Shown: in pieces, positions 8,826-17,554 of the stretch | Layout: each line of letters starts with the position of its first letter | Position numbering within the stretch: the stretch's first letter is position 1 | Source: Planctomycetota bacterium | GTDB lineage: Bacteria; Planctomycetota; UBA1135; GCA-002686595 | NCBI GenBank assembly: GCA_016709875.1 | Contig: JADJLZ010000011.1 | Location: forward strand, 186,001 to 250,000 | DNA length: 64,000 nt | Direction: 5' to 3' | Notes under the pieces: model-generated | Database searches by the model: none | What the model was told of the DNA's origin: nothing | What the model saw: the letters and a program-made list of their open reading frames with translations, nothing else | Position numbers and translations under genes: made by a program

Positions 8826-8837
8826 GCGAAATTTCGC
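8826..8837. promoter_or_regulatory. Palindrome GCGAAATTTCGC, copy 2
   Basis: Identical to the 12-bp palindrome at 7948. The following bases are also similar in both copies (a CAACCTT box, then CCGAGCGTC), so the duplicated unit included its control region. It lies about 60 bases before the second toxin-like start. Probable operator, inferred from duplication and symmetry. Confidence 0.45.
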
Positions 8838-8899
8838 GTCCGGACCCGCAACCTTTCGGCCTCCCGAGCGTCCTCTTCCTGGAGGGATGCAGAGGCGCC

Positions 8900-9613
8900 G
8901 TGCGGATCGTCTTCTACCGGAACTCGCGCGGCACGCTGCTCGCGCTCGACTGGCTGCGCAAGCTGCGCTGGCGCGACCGGTACCGCTACAAGTGCAGCGC
9001 GTCGGCCCTGTTCGAGCTGGGCGTCCAGGGCCGCGGGCTCGGGCTGCCGGTTTCGCGGCACCTCGCGGACGGGTTCTATGCCCTGCGCACGCTGGAGCAG
9101 GGGCGACCCGAACCGCTGATCTACTTCTTCCACGAGGATGCCGCGGTCGTCCTGGGGGCAGCCAAAAGAGATTTCGATCCGCTGCCGCTCGCGACGCTCG
9201 TGCGCGCCTGCCGGCACCGCCGCGCCTACGAGCGCGATCCCCATGGGCGCTCGCATGCGGCCGCCGTCACGGGGCGGAAGGATGTCGATGGCCTCGAGTT
9301 GCTGGAGCGGCTGACGGGCTTCGAGTCGGTGCTGCGCGAGAGGATCGAGGAGGAGCGCCTGGTGCTGCAGGTGGCGCAGGCGGCGCACCTCTTCCGTCGC
9401 CTCGACGGCCATTCGGATGACCCGTTCGCTTTCCACGGCCAGCTGTCGACCGACACGCTGGCGCAACTCGAGCGCGGCCAGCTCGGGACGCAGATGGTCC
9501 AGCGCCTGCAGCGCATCGGCTGGAGGCTGGAGCTGGATGTGCGTCTCGTGCTCATTCCCCGGCCGAGAAACGGGCGTCGCAGGCGCCGCGAACAAGGCTC
9601 GCGGGCCTGGTAG
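8900..9613 (+). CDS. Fused toxin-antitoxin-like protein (diverged HigB-HigA copy)
   Basis: One uninterrupted frame of 237 residues from a GTG start. Residues 1 to about 120 match the upstream toxin (VRIVFYRNSRGTLLALDWL, DGFYALRT, LIYFFHE). From about residue 128 the sequence aligns with the upstream antitoxin: ELLERLTGFESVLRERI against IIDRLTGNDPVRRAGI, then QLERGQLG and LQRIGWRLELDVRL against RLEDSDYG and LRRIARALELYLRI. The helix-turn-helix is poorly preserved, and no in-frame ATG or GTG separates the halves (only a TTG at 9299), unlike the overlapping two-frame arrangement of copy 1. It could be a decayed copy whose stop was lost, or a working fusion. High GC at third positions persists throughout, arguing against old decay. 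Confidence 0.6.
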   Translation: MRIVFYRNSRGTLLALDWLRKLRWRDRYRYKCSASALFELGVQGRGLGLPVSRHLADGFYALRTLEQGRPEPLIYFFHEDAAVVLGAAKRDFDPLPLATLVRACRHRRAYERDPHGRSHAAAVTGRKDVDGLELLERLTGFESVLRERIEEERLVLQVAQAAHLFRRLDGHSDDPFAFHGQLSTDTLAQLERGQLGTQMVQRLQRIGWRLELDVRLVLIPRPRNGRRRRREQGSRAW

Positions 9614-9661
9614 GCACGCAGTGGCGTGACAGGAGGCCTCGGGGCGCCTACAAAACGCCCC

Positions 9662-12250
9662 ATGTCCGTTCCCAGCGCCGCCCACTTCGTGTCCCTCGCC
9701 GTCCTCGCCCTCGCCTCCTGCGCCAGCTCTCCCGCGCCGGGGCACACGCCGCCCGCGGGCAGCAAGTTCGCGATCACAGACGGCGGCGAACTCGGCAGCG
9801 CGGCGCACGGGGATGAGGTGCAGAAGAGCTCCTACTGCGCCGGCTGCCACCCCGCGATCTACGCCGAGCACGAGGCGAACACGCACGGGACGGCCTTCCT
9901 CGACCCCGAGACGCGCCTGGCGACGCACAACTTCCGGCGCGAGGACTGCGTGCGCTGCCACACGCCGCGGCCGGTGTTCGAGACCGGGATCGGGCTCACG
10001 CCCATGCAGCGCTGGACGAATCTGGAGGAGGGCAACACGTGCATGTCCTGCCACTGGAAGAAGGACTACGACTACACGCAGTTCACGGGTGGCGCGCAGT
10101 GCAAGTCGGCCTTCGATCCACGCGTGGGCGAGGTGCAGGCCTGCGCCTCGTGCCACCGCATCGCGGGCACGCCCGAGCAGTGGTCGCGCGCCGAGCACGG
10201 CAAGCAGGCCGGCAACGTGTGCATCGACTGCCACATGCCGCTCGTCGACCGGCCCGTCGCGGTGGGGGAAAAGCCGCGGCCGGTGCACAGCCACGTGTTC
10301 CCCGCTTCGCACAGCGAGAAGCAGCTGCGGCGTGCCTACGGCTGGAATGTCGCGATCGAGGGCAGCGAGCTCGTCGTGACGATCACGAACAAGGGCGTGG
10401 GCCACAACTTCCCGACCGCCTCGCGCCAGCGCGCGCTCGAGTCGCTCGTCACGGTACGCGACGCCGACGGCAACGTGCTCGGCAGCTCGCGCATGTCGTG
10501 CAACTATCCCTACGCCTCCGAGCTCGAGCCCGGCCAGCTGACGCTGCCCACGAGCACGCAGATCCCCTCGGGCAAGTCGCGCGAGCACCGCGTGCCGCTG
10601 ACGGTCGCGAACGGGACGGTCGAGGTGAGCTTGTTCTTCAAGACCTACCGGCCCTCCACGGACACCGATCCCGACCTCTCGACGCTGCTCGAGACGCAGA
10701 CGCTGCCCTTCTCGGACATCGTGCCCTCGAGCGAGGCGATCGCGGATCCGCCGCGCAAGGGCGGGCAGCCGCCGGCCGCGAGCGTGGAGGAGTTCTTCGA
10801 TCCCGCGGGCCTGTGCAACACCGCGCGGCCGGAGCCGGGCTCGGGCCCGATCCAGCCGCCGGAAGGCAAGACGCACGCGGAGCGCCTGAAGCTCGTCTCG
10901 ATGCTCGAGTCGCACCTGCCGGAGGTGCGGCGTCTCGCGCACGCGCGGCTCCTGCAGCTCGGCCTCGAGGCCGTGCCCGAACTCGTGACGGGCATCGGCG
11001 CGTGGAGCAATGAGACGTTCAACCAGGCGCAGACGATCCTGACCGAGATCGGTACGCCCGCGCTCGCGGGCCTGCGCGAGGCGCTGCACGACGAGCAGCT
11101 CTACCGGCGCGGCAATGCGCGCAGCGTGATCGCGCGCATCGGCCTGGACGCGTCGCAGTCGGAGCTCCTGCACGAACTCGAGGGGGATCTCGCCGCGCAG
11201 GAGCCGCTCGACCGCCGCAGCGCGGCCGAGGCGCTCGGCGTGCTGCACGACGCGGCGGCCGCGCCGGCGCTGGCCAAGCTGCTCTCGGACGCGGACCCCG
11301 ACGTGGTGATCGCGGCCGCGCGCGCGCTCGCGCAGCTGGATGTGCGCTCGGCGCTGCCACAGCTGCGCGTGGCCCTGGAGCGCGCGAGTGCCTTCGAGTC
11401 GCGCATGGAGCTCGCCACGGCGGTCTGCGAACTCGGCGATCGCGCCGGCGTCGAGGTGCTGCTCCGCGAGCTCAGCCAGCCGGACGTCGCCTTGCGCGAG
11501 GCGGCCTTCGAGAGGCTCTTCGCAGTCACGGGCATCTTCTGCGGCTTCGATCCGGACGCGCCGGCGCCTCTGCGCCTCGAGGCGCTCGCACGGCTGCAGG
11601 CCTTCTGGAGCGCGAAACGCGACACGGTCGTGCTGCGCCGGCGCGCGGAGCTCGATCCGCTCGTGCGCGAGCACACGCTGGACCTAGTTCTCGCGCTCGG
11701 CGAGGGCTCGGACACGGTCGCGCCGGGTGACAACCCGCGGATCTTCGCGGAGCTCGTGCAGCTCGGCCAGCAGGCCGTGCCCGCACTGCTCGACGCGCTG
11801 ACCTTCCCCGAGGGCTACTGGCAGAAACGCCAGCTCGCCTGCGAGGCGCTCGGGCGCATCGGCTCCAAGGACGCGGCGCCCTTCGTCGCCGGCGCGCTGC
11901 GCGACCAGGCGGTTCCGGTCTGCGAAGCGGCCTGCACGGCGCTCTCCTCGATCGGCGATCCCGCGGCGCTGCCGCAGCTGCGCGAGTACGAGCGCCATGT
12001 ACGCGGCTGGCGCGCGGATCCCGTGCGCGGGCAAGCGGTCGAACGCCTGCTCGCCGGGGCGGCGCGCACGCGCCTGGCGCTCGGGGACGCGAGCGCGCAT
12101 TCCCAACTCGTTTCGGCGCTCTTCTCGCCCGATCGCGCCGCGCGGGAGATCGCGATCGAGGCGCTGGCCGCCTCGGGCGACCGGCGCGGCTACGATCCGG
12201 ACGCAACGCCCGCCGAACGTGACGCAGCGGCGGCGCGCTGGAATTCGTGA
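9662..12250 (+). CDS. Pentaheme cytochrome c / HEAT-repeat lipoprotein
   Basis: An 862-residue lipoprotein (lipobox LALASC, cysteine 20). Five CxxCH heme sites lie at about residues 59-63, 96-100, 127-131, 161-165 and 187-191 (CAGCH, CVRCH, CMSCH, CASCH, CIDCH), as in cytochrome c554-like multiheme proteins. A beta-rich middle (about 230-330) follows, then from about 415 to the end a long series of alpha-helical HEAT-like repeats (ARALAQLDVRSALPQL is one example). It probably transfers electrons at the envelope, with HEAT repeats as a protein-binding scaffold. ATG chosen because the signal peptide starts there. No obvious redox partner is adjacent. Confidence 0.82.
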   Translation: MSVPSAAHFVSLAVLALASCASSPAPGHTPPAGSKFAITDGGELGSAAHGDEVQKSSYCAGCHPAIYAEHEANTHGTAFLDPETRLATHNFRREDCVRCHTPRPVFETGIGLTPMQRWTNLEEGNTCMSCHWKKDYDYTQFTGGAQCKSAFDPRVGEVQACASCHRIAGTPEQWSRAEHGKQAGNVCIDCHMPLVDRPVAVGEKPRPVHSHVFPASHSEKQLRRAYGWNVAIEGSELVVTITNKGVGHNFPTASRQRALESLVTVRDADGNVLGSSRMSCNYPYASELEPGQLTLPTSTQIPSGKSREHRVPLTVANGTVEVSLFFKTYRPSTDTDPDLSTLLETQTLPFSDIVPSSEAIADPPRKGGQPPAASVEEFFDPAGLCNTARPEPGSGPIQPPEGKTHAERLKLVSMLESHLPEVRRLAHARLLQLGLEAVPELVTGIGAWSNETFNQAQTILTEIGTPALAGLREALHDEQLYRRGNARSVIARIGLDASQSELLHELEGDLAAQEPLDRRSAAEALGVLHDAAAAPALAKLLSDADPDVVIAAARALAQLDVRSALPQLRVALERASAFESRMELATAVCELGDRAGVEVLLRELSQPDVALREAAFERLFAVTGIFCGFDPDAPAPLRLEALARLQAFWSAKRDTVVLRRRAELDPLVREHTLDLVLALGEGSDTVAPGDNPRIFAELVQLGQQAVPALLDALTFPEGYWQKRQLACEALGRIGSKDAAPFVAGALRDQAVPVCEAACTALSSIGDPAALPQLREYERHVRGWRADPVRGQAVERLLAGAARTRLALGDASAHSQLVSALFSPDRAAREIAIEALAASGDRRGYDPDATPAERDAAAARWNS

Positions 12251-12254
12251 GCGG

Positions 12255-13193
12255 CTACTTCGCGGCCTTGCGCGGCGGCTCGAGGTAGCGGTAGCCCGTG
12301 TTGGGCTGGTCCTTGTCGAAGGCGAAGGCCTCGCGGTTGTCGAGGAAGGCCTTCAAGGTCGAGGTCGGGATCGCGAAATTCAGGCCCTCGGTGCCGAGGA
12401 AATGCCAGGTGTTCACGCCGATCACCTCGCCGCGCAGGTTGAACAGCGGCCCGCCCGAGTTGCCCGGGTTGATCGCGGCGGTCGTCTGGATGTAGAGCAT
12501 GCCGTCGTTGGCGCGGTTCTTCGTGCCGACGATGCCCTCGGAAACCGAGCGCTCGAGGCCCAGCGGATTGCCGATCGCGAACACGCCCTCGCCGACCTTG
12601 ACCTGCTCGTACTCGGCGAGCGGGACGGCGGGCAACTTGCGCTCGCCGAGCTGCTCCTTGGGAATGCGCAGCAGCGCGAGGTCCCAATAGGGATTGATCG
12701 AGACCAGCTCGACCTTGGTGTAGACGCGCTTCTCGAAGCCCTTCTCCGATTTCTCGAAGAACGTCACGCTGATCTCCTGCTCGCGCTCGACCACGTGCGC
12801 GTTGGTGACGATCCACCCGGCGGGGTTGACGACGAAGCCCGAGCCGAGAGCGCTCGGCACCTTGATCAGCGCGACGGCGCCGCCGACACGTTCGGCGCAA
12901 TCGCGCACGCTGGCCTCGGCCGAGTCGGCGCGCGACCACAGGCGCTCGCCCTCGAACTTCAGCGCGCCGCTCTTCGCGCTGGCCGCGGCCGCGCTCTCCG
13001 GCTCGCGCACGCGTGAGACTTCGCGCTTGGGCACAGAGAGGATCGTCCAGCCCAGGTCGATGAACCAGGTCTCGGCGTTCTCCTTGACGAGGTGGCCGCG
13101 GATCTCGCAGCCCGAACCGAGCTCGAAGATCTCGAGCGGACGATCCTGCGTGGGAGTCTGGGAGAGGGCGAGGGCGAGGAGCAGTGCGATCAT
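12255..13193 (-). CDS. Exported trypsin-like (HtrA/DegP-type) serine protease without PDZ
   Basis: A 312-residue protein with signal peptide MIALLLALALSQT and a chymotrypsin-fold protease domain from about residue 95. The catalytic triad is visible: H133 in TNAHVV, D171 in WDLALLR, S246 in NPGNSGGPL. DegP relatives carry one or two PDZ domains after the protease; this protein ends soon after the domain, so it is a PDZ-less member. About 60 residues before the protease (ELGSGCEIRGHLV) are of unknown role. It is convergent with the cytochrome gene (four bases apart) and divergent from the FG-GAP gene, with 95 bases between starts. Confidence 0.88.
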   Translation of the reverse strand: MIALLLALALSQTPTQDRPLEIFELGSGCEIRGHLVKENAETWFIDLGWTILSVPKREVSRVREPESAAAASAKSGALKFEGERLWSRADSAEASVRDCAERVGGAVALIKVPSALGSGFVVNPAGWIVTNAHVVEREQEISVTFFEKSEKGFEKRVYTKVELVSINPYWDLALLRIPKEQLGERKLPAVPLAEYEQVKVGEGVFAIGNPLGLERSVSEGIVGTKNRANDGMLYIQTTAAINPGNSGGPLFNLRGEVIGVNTWHFLGTEGLNFAIPTSTLKAFLDNREAFAFDKDQPNTGYRYLEPPRKAAK

Positions 13194-13213
13194 CGTGGGC
13201 AGTCGGGAAGTGG

Positions 13214-13243
13214 TTGGAATGGGCCGTCGCTGGCGAGTATACA
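13214..13243 (+). promoter_or_regulatory. Possible sigma70-type promoter (TTGGAA-N18-TATACA)
   Basis: In the 95-base divergent gap, TTGGAA (13214-13219) and TATACA (13238-13243) are 18 bases apart. They would start transcription about 40 bases before the FG-GAP lipoprotein gene. AT-rich hexamers stand out in this GC-rich sequence. Not verified by any expression data. Confidence 0.4.
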
Positions 13244-13288
13244 ATTCGCCGCGCGTCCCTCCGTCGGTCCAACTCCCTCCCTCCGCGC

Positions 13289-15634
13289 ATGCTCGCACGC
13301 TCCGCACGCGTCACTCTCGCCAGCTCCTGCCTCCTGTCCGCGGCCTGGTCCTGCAGCGCGACGCAGCCTGCACAAGCGCCCGGCTCAGCCCCGCCGCTCG
13401 CGCACGCAAGTTCGGGCGAGTACGGCTTCCGCGGCTTCGAGATCTACCGCGTGGGAGCGGGCACGAGCAGCCTGCTCGCGGGGGATTTCGACGGAGACGG
13501 GCTCGCTGACCTCGCGCTGGTGGACAACCGCCGCTCGCGCATCGAGCTCCTGCGCCGGCTGCCGAAACAGGCTCCTGACGCCGCCGATCCGGACCAGAAG
13601 AGCGGGCCCAACCAGGCGCGCTTGGACGGTCGCTTCGAGCGCCGTCGCATTCCGGTCGAGCGGCGCATCCTGCAGCTCGCGCTGGGCGACTGGAACCAGG
13701 ACAAGCACAGCGACCTGGCTTGGGTCGAGGAGGGCGGCGAGCTCTCGCTGCTCGCCGCGCCGATGGACGAGAAGTCGGCGGTCGAGCGGCGCACGCTCGA
13801 AGAACTGCGCAAGGGCTGCAGCGCGATCCTCGCCGCCGACATCACGCACGACGGCAAGCAGGACCTGCTCTTGGCCTGCAGCGACCAGCTGCTCGCGCTC
13901 GTCTCCGACGGAAAACGCCCTGCGGAACGGCTCGTGCTCGACAGCTGGGAGAGCGCGCCCTCGCGCGTCTGGTTCGCGCAACTCGACGGCAAGGCCGGCG
14001 AGGACCTGCTCTACGCCTACCTCGGCGCGGATGCGCCGCTGCGCTGGCGGCTCAACACCTCGGGCACCAACTTCGGCCCGCGCGCGGAGTTCGACATGCC
14101 GCAGTTGCGCAGCGCGGAGCTCGCGGCGCCGTCGAAGGACGGTCGCCGCGACGTGCTCGGCATCTACAAGATCTCGGGCCGGCTCTCCGAGCTCGCCTGG
14201 GACACGAACGCACTCGACCGCCGGCCGCTGCTCGTCCAGAGCCTGGGCCGTGACGCGAGCAAGGACACGCTGCCGCGCGGGTTCTGCTGTGGCGACCTCG
14301 ACCTCGACGGCGCGAGCGACGTCGTCGTCTCCGAGCCCGGCTCCTCGCAGGTGACCGTGTGGTACGGCCGCAAGGGCGCGCGCGGCCTCACGCCGGTCTC
14401 GCAGCCCTCGCTCTCGGGCGCCACCGCGCCGCACCTCGCCGATGTGGATGGCGACGGCAAGCCCGAGCTGGTGCTGGTCTCCGCGAGTGAACACATGCTC
14501 GGCCTCTCGCACCTCGAGGCGGGCCGCGCGCTCGAGTTCCCGCGCACGGTTCCGATCCAGGGCGAGCCCGTCGCACTCGACCTGCGCGACCTCGATGGCG
14601 ACAGCAAGTCCGACGCGGTGCTGATCGTCGCGCAGGGCGAAGGGCGCAACCGCAAGCACCGGCTCGAGATCTGGAACGGGACGAGCACGGGCTTCGCGGC
14701 GGCGCCGCAGGTCTTCGCACTCGACGGCCTGAAGAAGACGCCCACGGCGCTGCAGCTGGTCGACCTCGACCACGACGGCGACTTCGATGCGCTGGCGTAC
14801 CTGCCCGGCGAGTCCGCGGTGCCCGCGCTGATCCTGGCCAAGGACGGCGGCTACGTCGCCGACGAGCGCGGCGAGGACGCGCCCGGTCTGGGCGTGCTCG
14901 CCGGAGCCAGTCCGCGCAACGTCTCGCTCGCCGACGTCGACCACGACGGCAAGAGCGAGCTCGTGGTCGCGCACGCGAACTTCGCGCGCGCGCTCGCGTT
15001 CGGCGCGGACGCCGTTCCGCGCGTGGTCGAGCAGTTCAACGCGCCCGCGGACGACGCGCGCATCTCCGCCGCGCGCTTCGTCGACATGGACGGCGACGGG
15101 AAGCCCGAGCTCGTGCTGCGCGACGACACCTCGCGCGATCTGCTCGTCACGCAGCTCGGTGCCGACGGCCTCACGACCGTCGAACGGGTCTTCACCGGCC
15201 GCATCGACTTCGGCGGCCTCGACGCGGCGGATTTCGACGGCGATGGCAGGCCCGACCTGCTCGTCTACGGACGCAACGGGCTCGGATTGGTCTACGGCGG
15301 CGCGCGCAGCGAGGGCCTGGTCGAGTGCGCCAGCTACGAGCCCGGCGAGGAACGCGTGGTGCTCGACCAGATCGCGTGCGCGGAGCTCGGTGGTGGCGCG
15401 CCGTCCGAGATCGTCGTGTCGGAGCTCTCGCACCACGCACTGGTGATCCTGCGCCGCGAGGCCGGCGAGCTGGCGCAGGAGCTGGCTTTCGAGACCTACG
15501 AGAAGAAGACCTTCGAACAGGACGAGCCCGAGCGCGAACCGCGCGAGATCGTTGCCGCCGATTTCGATGGCGACGGCAAGCAGGACCTCGCGGTGCTCGT
15601 CCACGACAAGTTGATCCTCTACCTTCAGGAGTGA
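13289..15634 (+). CDS. FG-GAP/VCBS repeat lipoprotein
   Basis: A 781-residue exported lipoprotein (lipobox near SAAWSC) built almost entirely of FG-GAP/VCBS-type propeller repeats. I count about eleven calcium-loop-like motifs, among them DFDGDGLADL, DLDLDGASDV, DVDGDGKPEL, DLDHDGDFDA, DMDGDGKPEL, DFDGDGRPDL and DFDGDGKQDL. Two adjacent blades carry degenerate loops (DWNQDKHSDL, DITHDGKQDL). This architecture resembles integrin-alpha-like propellers that bind calcium and ligands at cell surfaces. The start is the ATG immediately before the signal sequence. Four bases separate it from the next exported protein, suggesting co-expression. Confidence 0.88.
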   Translation: MLARSARVTLASSCLLSAAWSCSATQPAQAPGSAPPLAHASSGEYGFRGFEIYRVGAGTSSLLAGDFDGDGLADLALVDNRRSRIELLRRLPKQAPDAADPDQKSGPNQARLDGRFERRRIPVERRILQLALGDWNQDKHSDLAWVEEGGELSLLAAPMDEKSAVERRTLEELRKGCSAILAADITHDGKQDLLLACSDQLLALVSDGKRPAERLVLDSWESAPSRVWFAQLDGKAGEDLLYAYLGADAPLRWRLNTSGTNFGPRAEFDMPQLRSAELAAPSKDGRRDVLGIYKISGRLSELAWDTNALDRRPLLVQSLGRDASKDTLPRGFCCGDLDLDGASDVVVSEPGSSQVTVWYGRKGARGLTPVSQPSLSGATAPHLADVDGDGKPELVLVSASEHMLGLSHLEAGRALEFPRTVPIQGEPVALDLRDLDGDSKSDAVLIVAQGEGRNRKHRLEIWNGTSTGFAAAPQVFALDGLKKTPTALQLVDLDHDGDFDALAYLPGESAVPALILAKDGGYVADERGEDAPGLGVLAGASPRNVSLADVDHDGKSELVVAHANFARALAFGADAVPRVVEQFNAPADDARISAARFVDMDGDGKPELVLRDDTSRDLLVTQLGADGLTTVERVFTGRIDFGGLDAADFDGDGRPDLLVYGRNGLGLVYGGARSEGLVECASYEPGEERVVLDQIACAELGGGAPSEIVVSELSHHALVILRREAGELAQELAFETYEKKTFEQDEPEREPREIVAADFDGDGKQDLAVLVHDKLILYLQE

Positions 15635-15638
15635 AGCG

Positions 15639-17465
15639 ATGCTGCTCACGACACTGGCACTGACCGTCTCGATCGGACTTCCGTACCAGGATGCGAAGAC
15701 CGCTGCGCCGCTGGACCTCCTGCGCGCCGTGCCCAAGGACGCCTGGATGTTCGCGCAGGTGCACGATTTCGACGCGCTGCGCGGGGACCTCGAGAAGAAC
15801 GCGTTCTGGAAGCTGTACCAGGACCCCGAGTCCACCGGCCTGCGCGACTGGGCCGAGAACCTCTTCAAGCAGGGTGCAGAGAATCAGGTCGACCCGACCG
15901 CGGAGGAGTTCATGGACTTCCTCGGCTCGGTTCACGGCTCGATGCTGGTCTTCGTCGCGCCGCCGGCCTCGGGTTCGGAGCCGGACTTCGTGTTGATCGT
16001 GGACCCGGGCGGTCCGCGGGACGCTTTCGAGAAGCACTTCGACAAGTTCGTCGAGAGCGAGATGAAGAAGCTCATCTCGAGCACCAGCACGTACGACGGC
16101 GTCGAACTCCACGTGTGCGAGGAGAAGCCGGCCGAGGAGAAGCCCGGCCCGGCGGGCTCGCCGCCGCCCGCGCCCAAACCGGTGCACCACTCGGTGTACT
16201 TCGATTCGGGCAGCTTCGCCGCGATGAGCGCTTCGACCGACGCGGGACACGCGCTCGAGCTCGCGCAGGCTACGATCGACCGCTTGCGCGGCAAGGAGGC
16301 GGCGGAAGGCGTCGCCGCGAGCGCGCGCTACCTCGAAGCCAAGGCGAGCGCGAGCGCGCGCGGCCGTATCGAGGTCTTCGCGGACTTCGCGCAGCTCGTC
16401 CCGGTGATGCTCGCCGACCGCAAGGCGGTTTCCGAGTCGGAGGACAAGATGCTCGCGGCGCTCGGGCTGCCCGACACGCGCTGGGCCTACCTCACCGCAG
16501 ACGCCGGGAGCGGCGAACAGGCGCGCATCGAGTTCAGCCTCGCGCTCGCGGAGAAGGGGCTCCTGCACGAACTCGTCGCGCTGCTCGGCAAGCTCCCGCG
16601 CGAGGCCGCGCGCGCGTTCCCCAAGGAGAGCCAGGGCGTCACGCTCTACGCGATCGATGTCCCCGGCCTGTGGAGCTGGATCTGGAAGCTCGTGGAGGTC
16701 ACGAAGCCCGGCGGCGCCCAGGCCGCGCGCGCGCAACTGCAGGGCGCGGGCCAGGCGATGGGCGGCATCGACATCGAGAAGGACGTCATCGGCCAGCTCA
16801 GCGGCGAATTCGGGATGAACCTGATCGAGGTCCCGGCCGACGAGTGGCTCGCCGCCAATCCGCTCGGCGGGGGGATGGACGAGGAGGACGAGCAGGATCC
16901 GGACGCGGCGCCGAAGCCGGCGATCCAGGTGCCCAAGGGCGGCAGCCTCGGACAGGCATGGTGGATCGGATTGCGCGATTCGAAGGCCTTCGGCTCCACG
17001 CTCGAGTCCGTCCTCGAGGCGACCGGAATCGCCGCGCAGTTCGAGACCGAGGACTTCCAGGGCAAGACCGTCTGGTCGCTGCCCATGCCGACGGGCGGGT
17101 CACTCTCGTACTCGTTCACCAACAAGGGAATGGTGATCTCGACCTACCCCTCGGCGCTGCGCTCGGTGTTGCGCATGGAGGGCAAGGAGGCGCCCGACAG
17201 CGCGCTCGAGCGGCCCTCGTTCAAGCCGGTGATCGCCGAGAATCCCGACGCGGGCGTGTTCTCGATCACGAACACGGGCGCGATGATGAAGTCGATGCTC
17301 AGCGCGTTCACGATGGTCAACACGCAATTCGCCGCGCGCGGCGCGGACAATGCGTTCCCCGAGCTGCCGCCGGTCGAGGCGATCGACCGCTACTTCCAGG
17401 GCACTGCGACCACGACGATGCGCCACAAGAACGGCGTGCTCTCGATGCGCTTCGCGATCCGCTGA
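15639..17465 (+). CDS. Exported protein of unknown function (DUF3352-like)
   Basis: A 608-residue protein with a short signal peptide (MLLTTLALTVSIG) and no recognised catalytic motif. It has a repeated mixed alpha-beta pattern (LRAVPKDAWMFAQVHDFDAL near the N-terminus) of the kind annotated DUF3352 in planctomycetes; this is a resemblance I could not test. A proline-rich and acidic linker (EEKPAEEKPGPAGSPPP) sits near residue 165 and another acidic stretch near 415. A GGAG ribosome site precedes the ATG. A distant paralogue with a membrane anchor is at 37159. Function unknown. Confidence 0.7.
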   Translation: MLLTTLALTVSIGLPYQDAKTAAPLDLLRAVPKDAWMFAQVHDFDALRGDLEKNAFWKLYQDPESTGLRDWAENLFKQGAENQVDPTAEEFMDFLGSVHGSMLVFVAPPASGSEPDFVLIVDPGGPRDAFEKHFDKFVESEMKKLISSTSTYDGVELHVCEEKPAEEKPGPAGSPPPAPKPVHHSVYFDSGSFAAMSASTDAGHALELAQATIDRLRGKEAAEGVAASARYLEAKASASARGRIEVFADFAQLVPVMLADRKAVSESEDKMLAALGLPDTRWAYLTADAGSGEQARIEFSLALAEKGLLHELVALLGKLPREAARAFPKESQGVTLYAIDVPGLWSWIWKLVEVTKPGGAQAARAQLQGAGQAMGGIDIEKDVIGQLSGEFGMNLIEVPADEWLAANPLGGGMDEEDEQDPDAAPKPAIQVPKGGSLGQAWWIGLRDSKAFGSTLESVLEATGIAAQFETEDFQGKTVWSLPMPTGGSLSYSFTNKGMVISTYPSALRSVLRMEGKEAPDSALERPSFKPVIAENPDAGVFSITNTGAMMKSMLSAFTMVNTQFAARGADNAFPELPPVEAIDRYFQGTATTTMRHKNGVLSMRFAIR

Positions 17466-17477
17466 GCACGCGCCCTC

Positions 17478-17536
17478 GCGCAAACGAAAGCGCCCCGTTC
17501 GGAGCCCGGCTCCGGACGGGGCGCTTTCGTTTGCGC
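17478..17536. terminator. Long near-perfect hairpin between convergent genes
   Basis: Arms 17478-17498 and 17516-17536 are perfectly complementary over 21 bases, and the inner bases continue the stem with one G-T pair to a three-base loop, giving about 28 paired positions. It lies 12 bases after the exported-protein stop and just beyond the stop of the minus-strand metal-binding gene. It probably terminates both strands, although no long T-run follows. Confidence 0.7.
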
Positions 17537-17554
17537 CTGCGCGCGCTGCGTCGA

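Noticed and set aside
8669..11674. A 1001-residue minus-strand frame opposite the toxin and cytochrome genes
   Set aside because: It is antisense to clearly coding plus-strand sequence (heme motifs, HEAT repeats, antitoxin-like segment) and has low-complexity composition.
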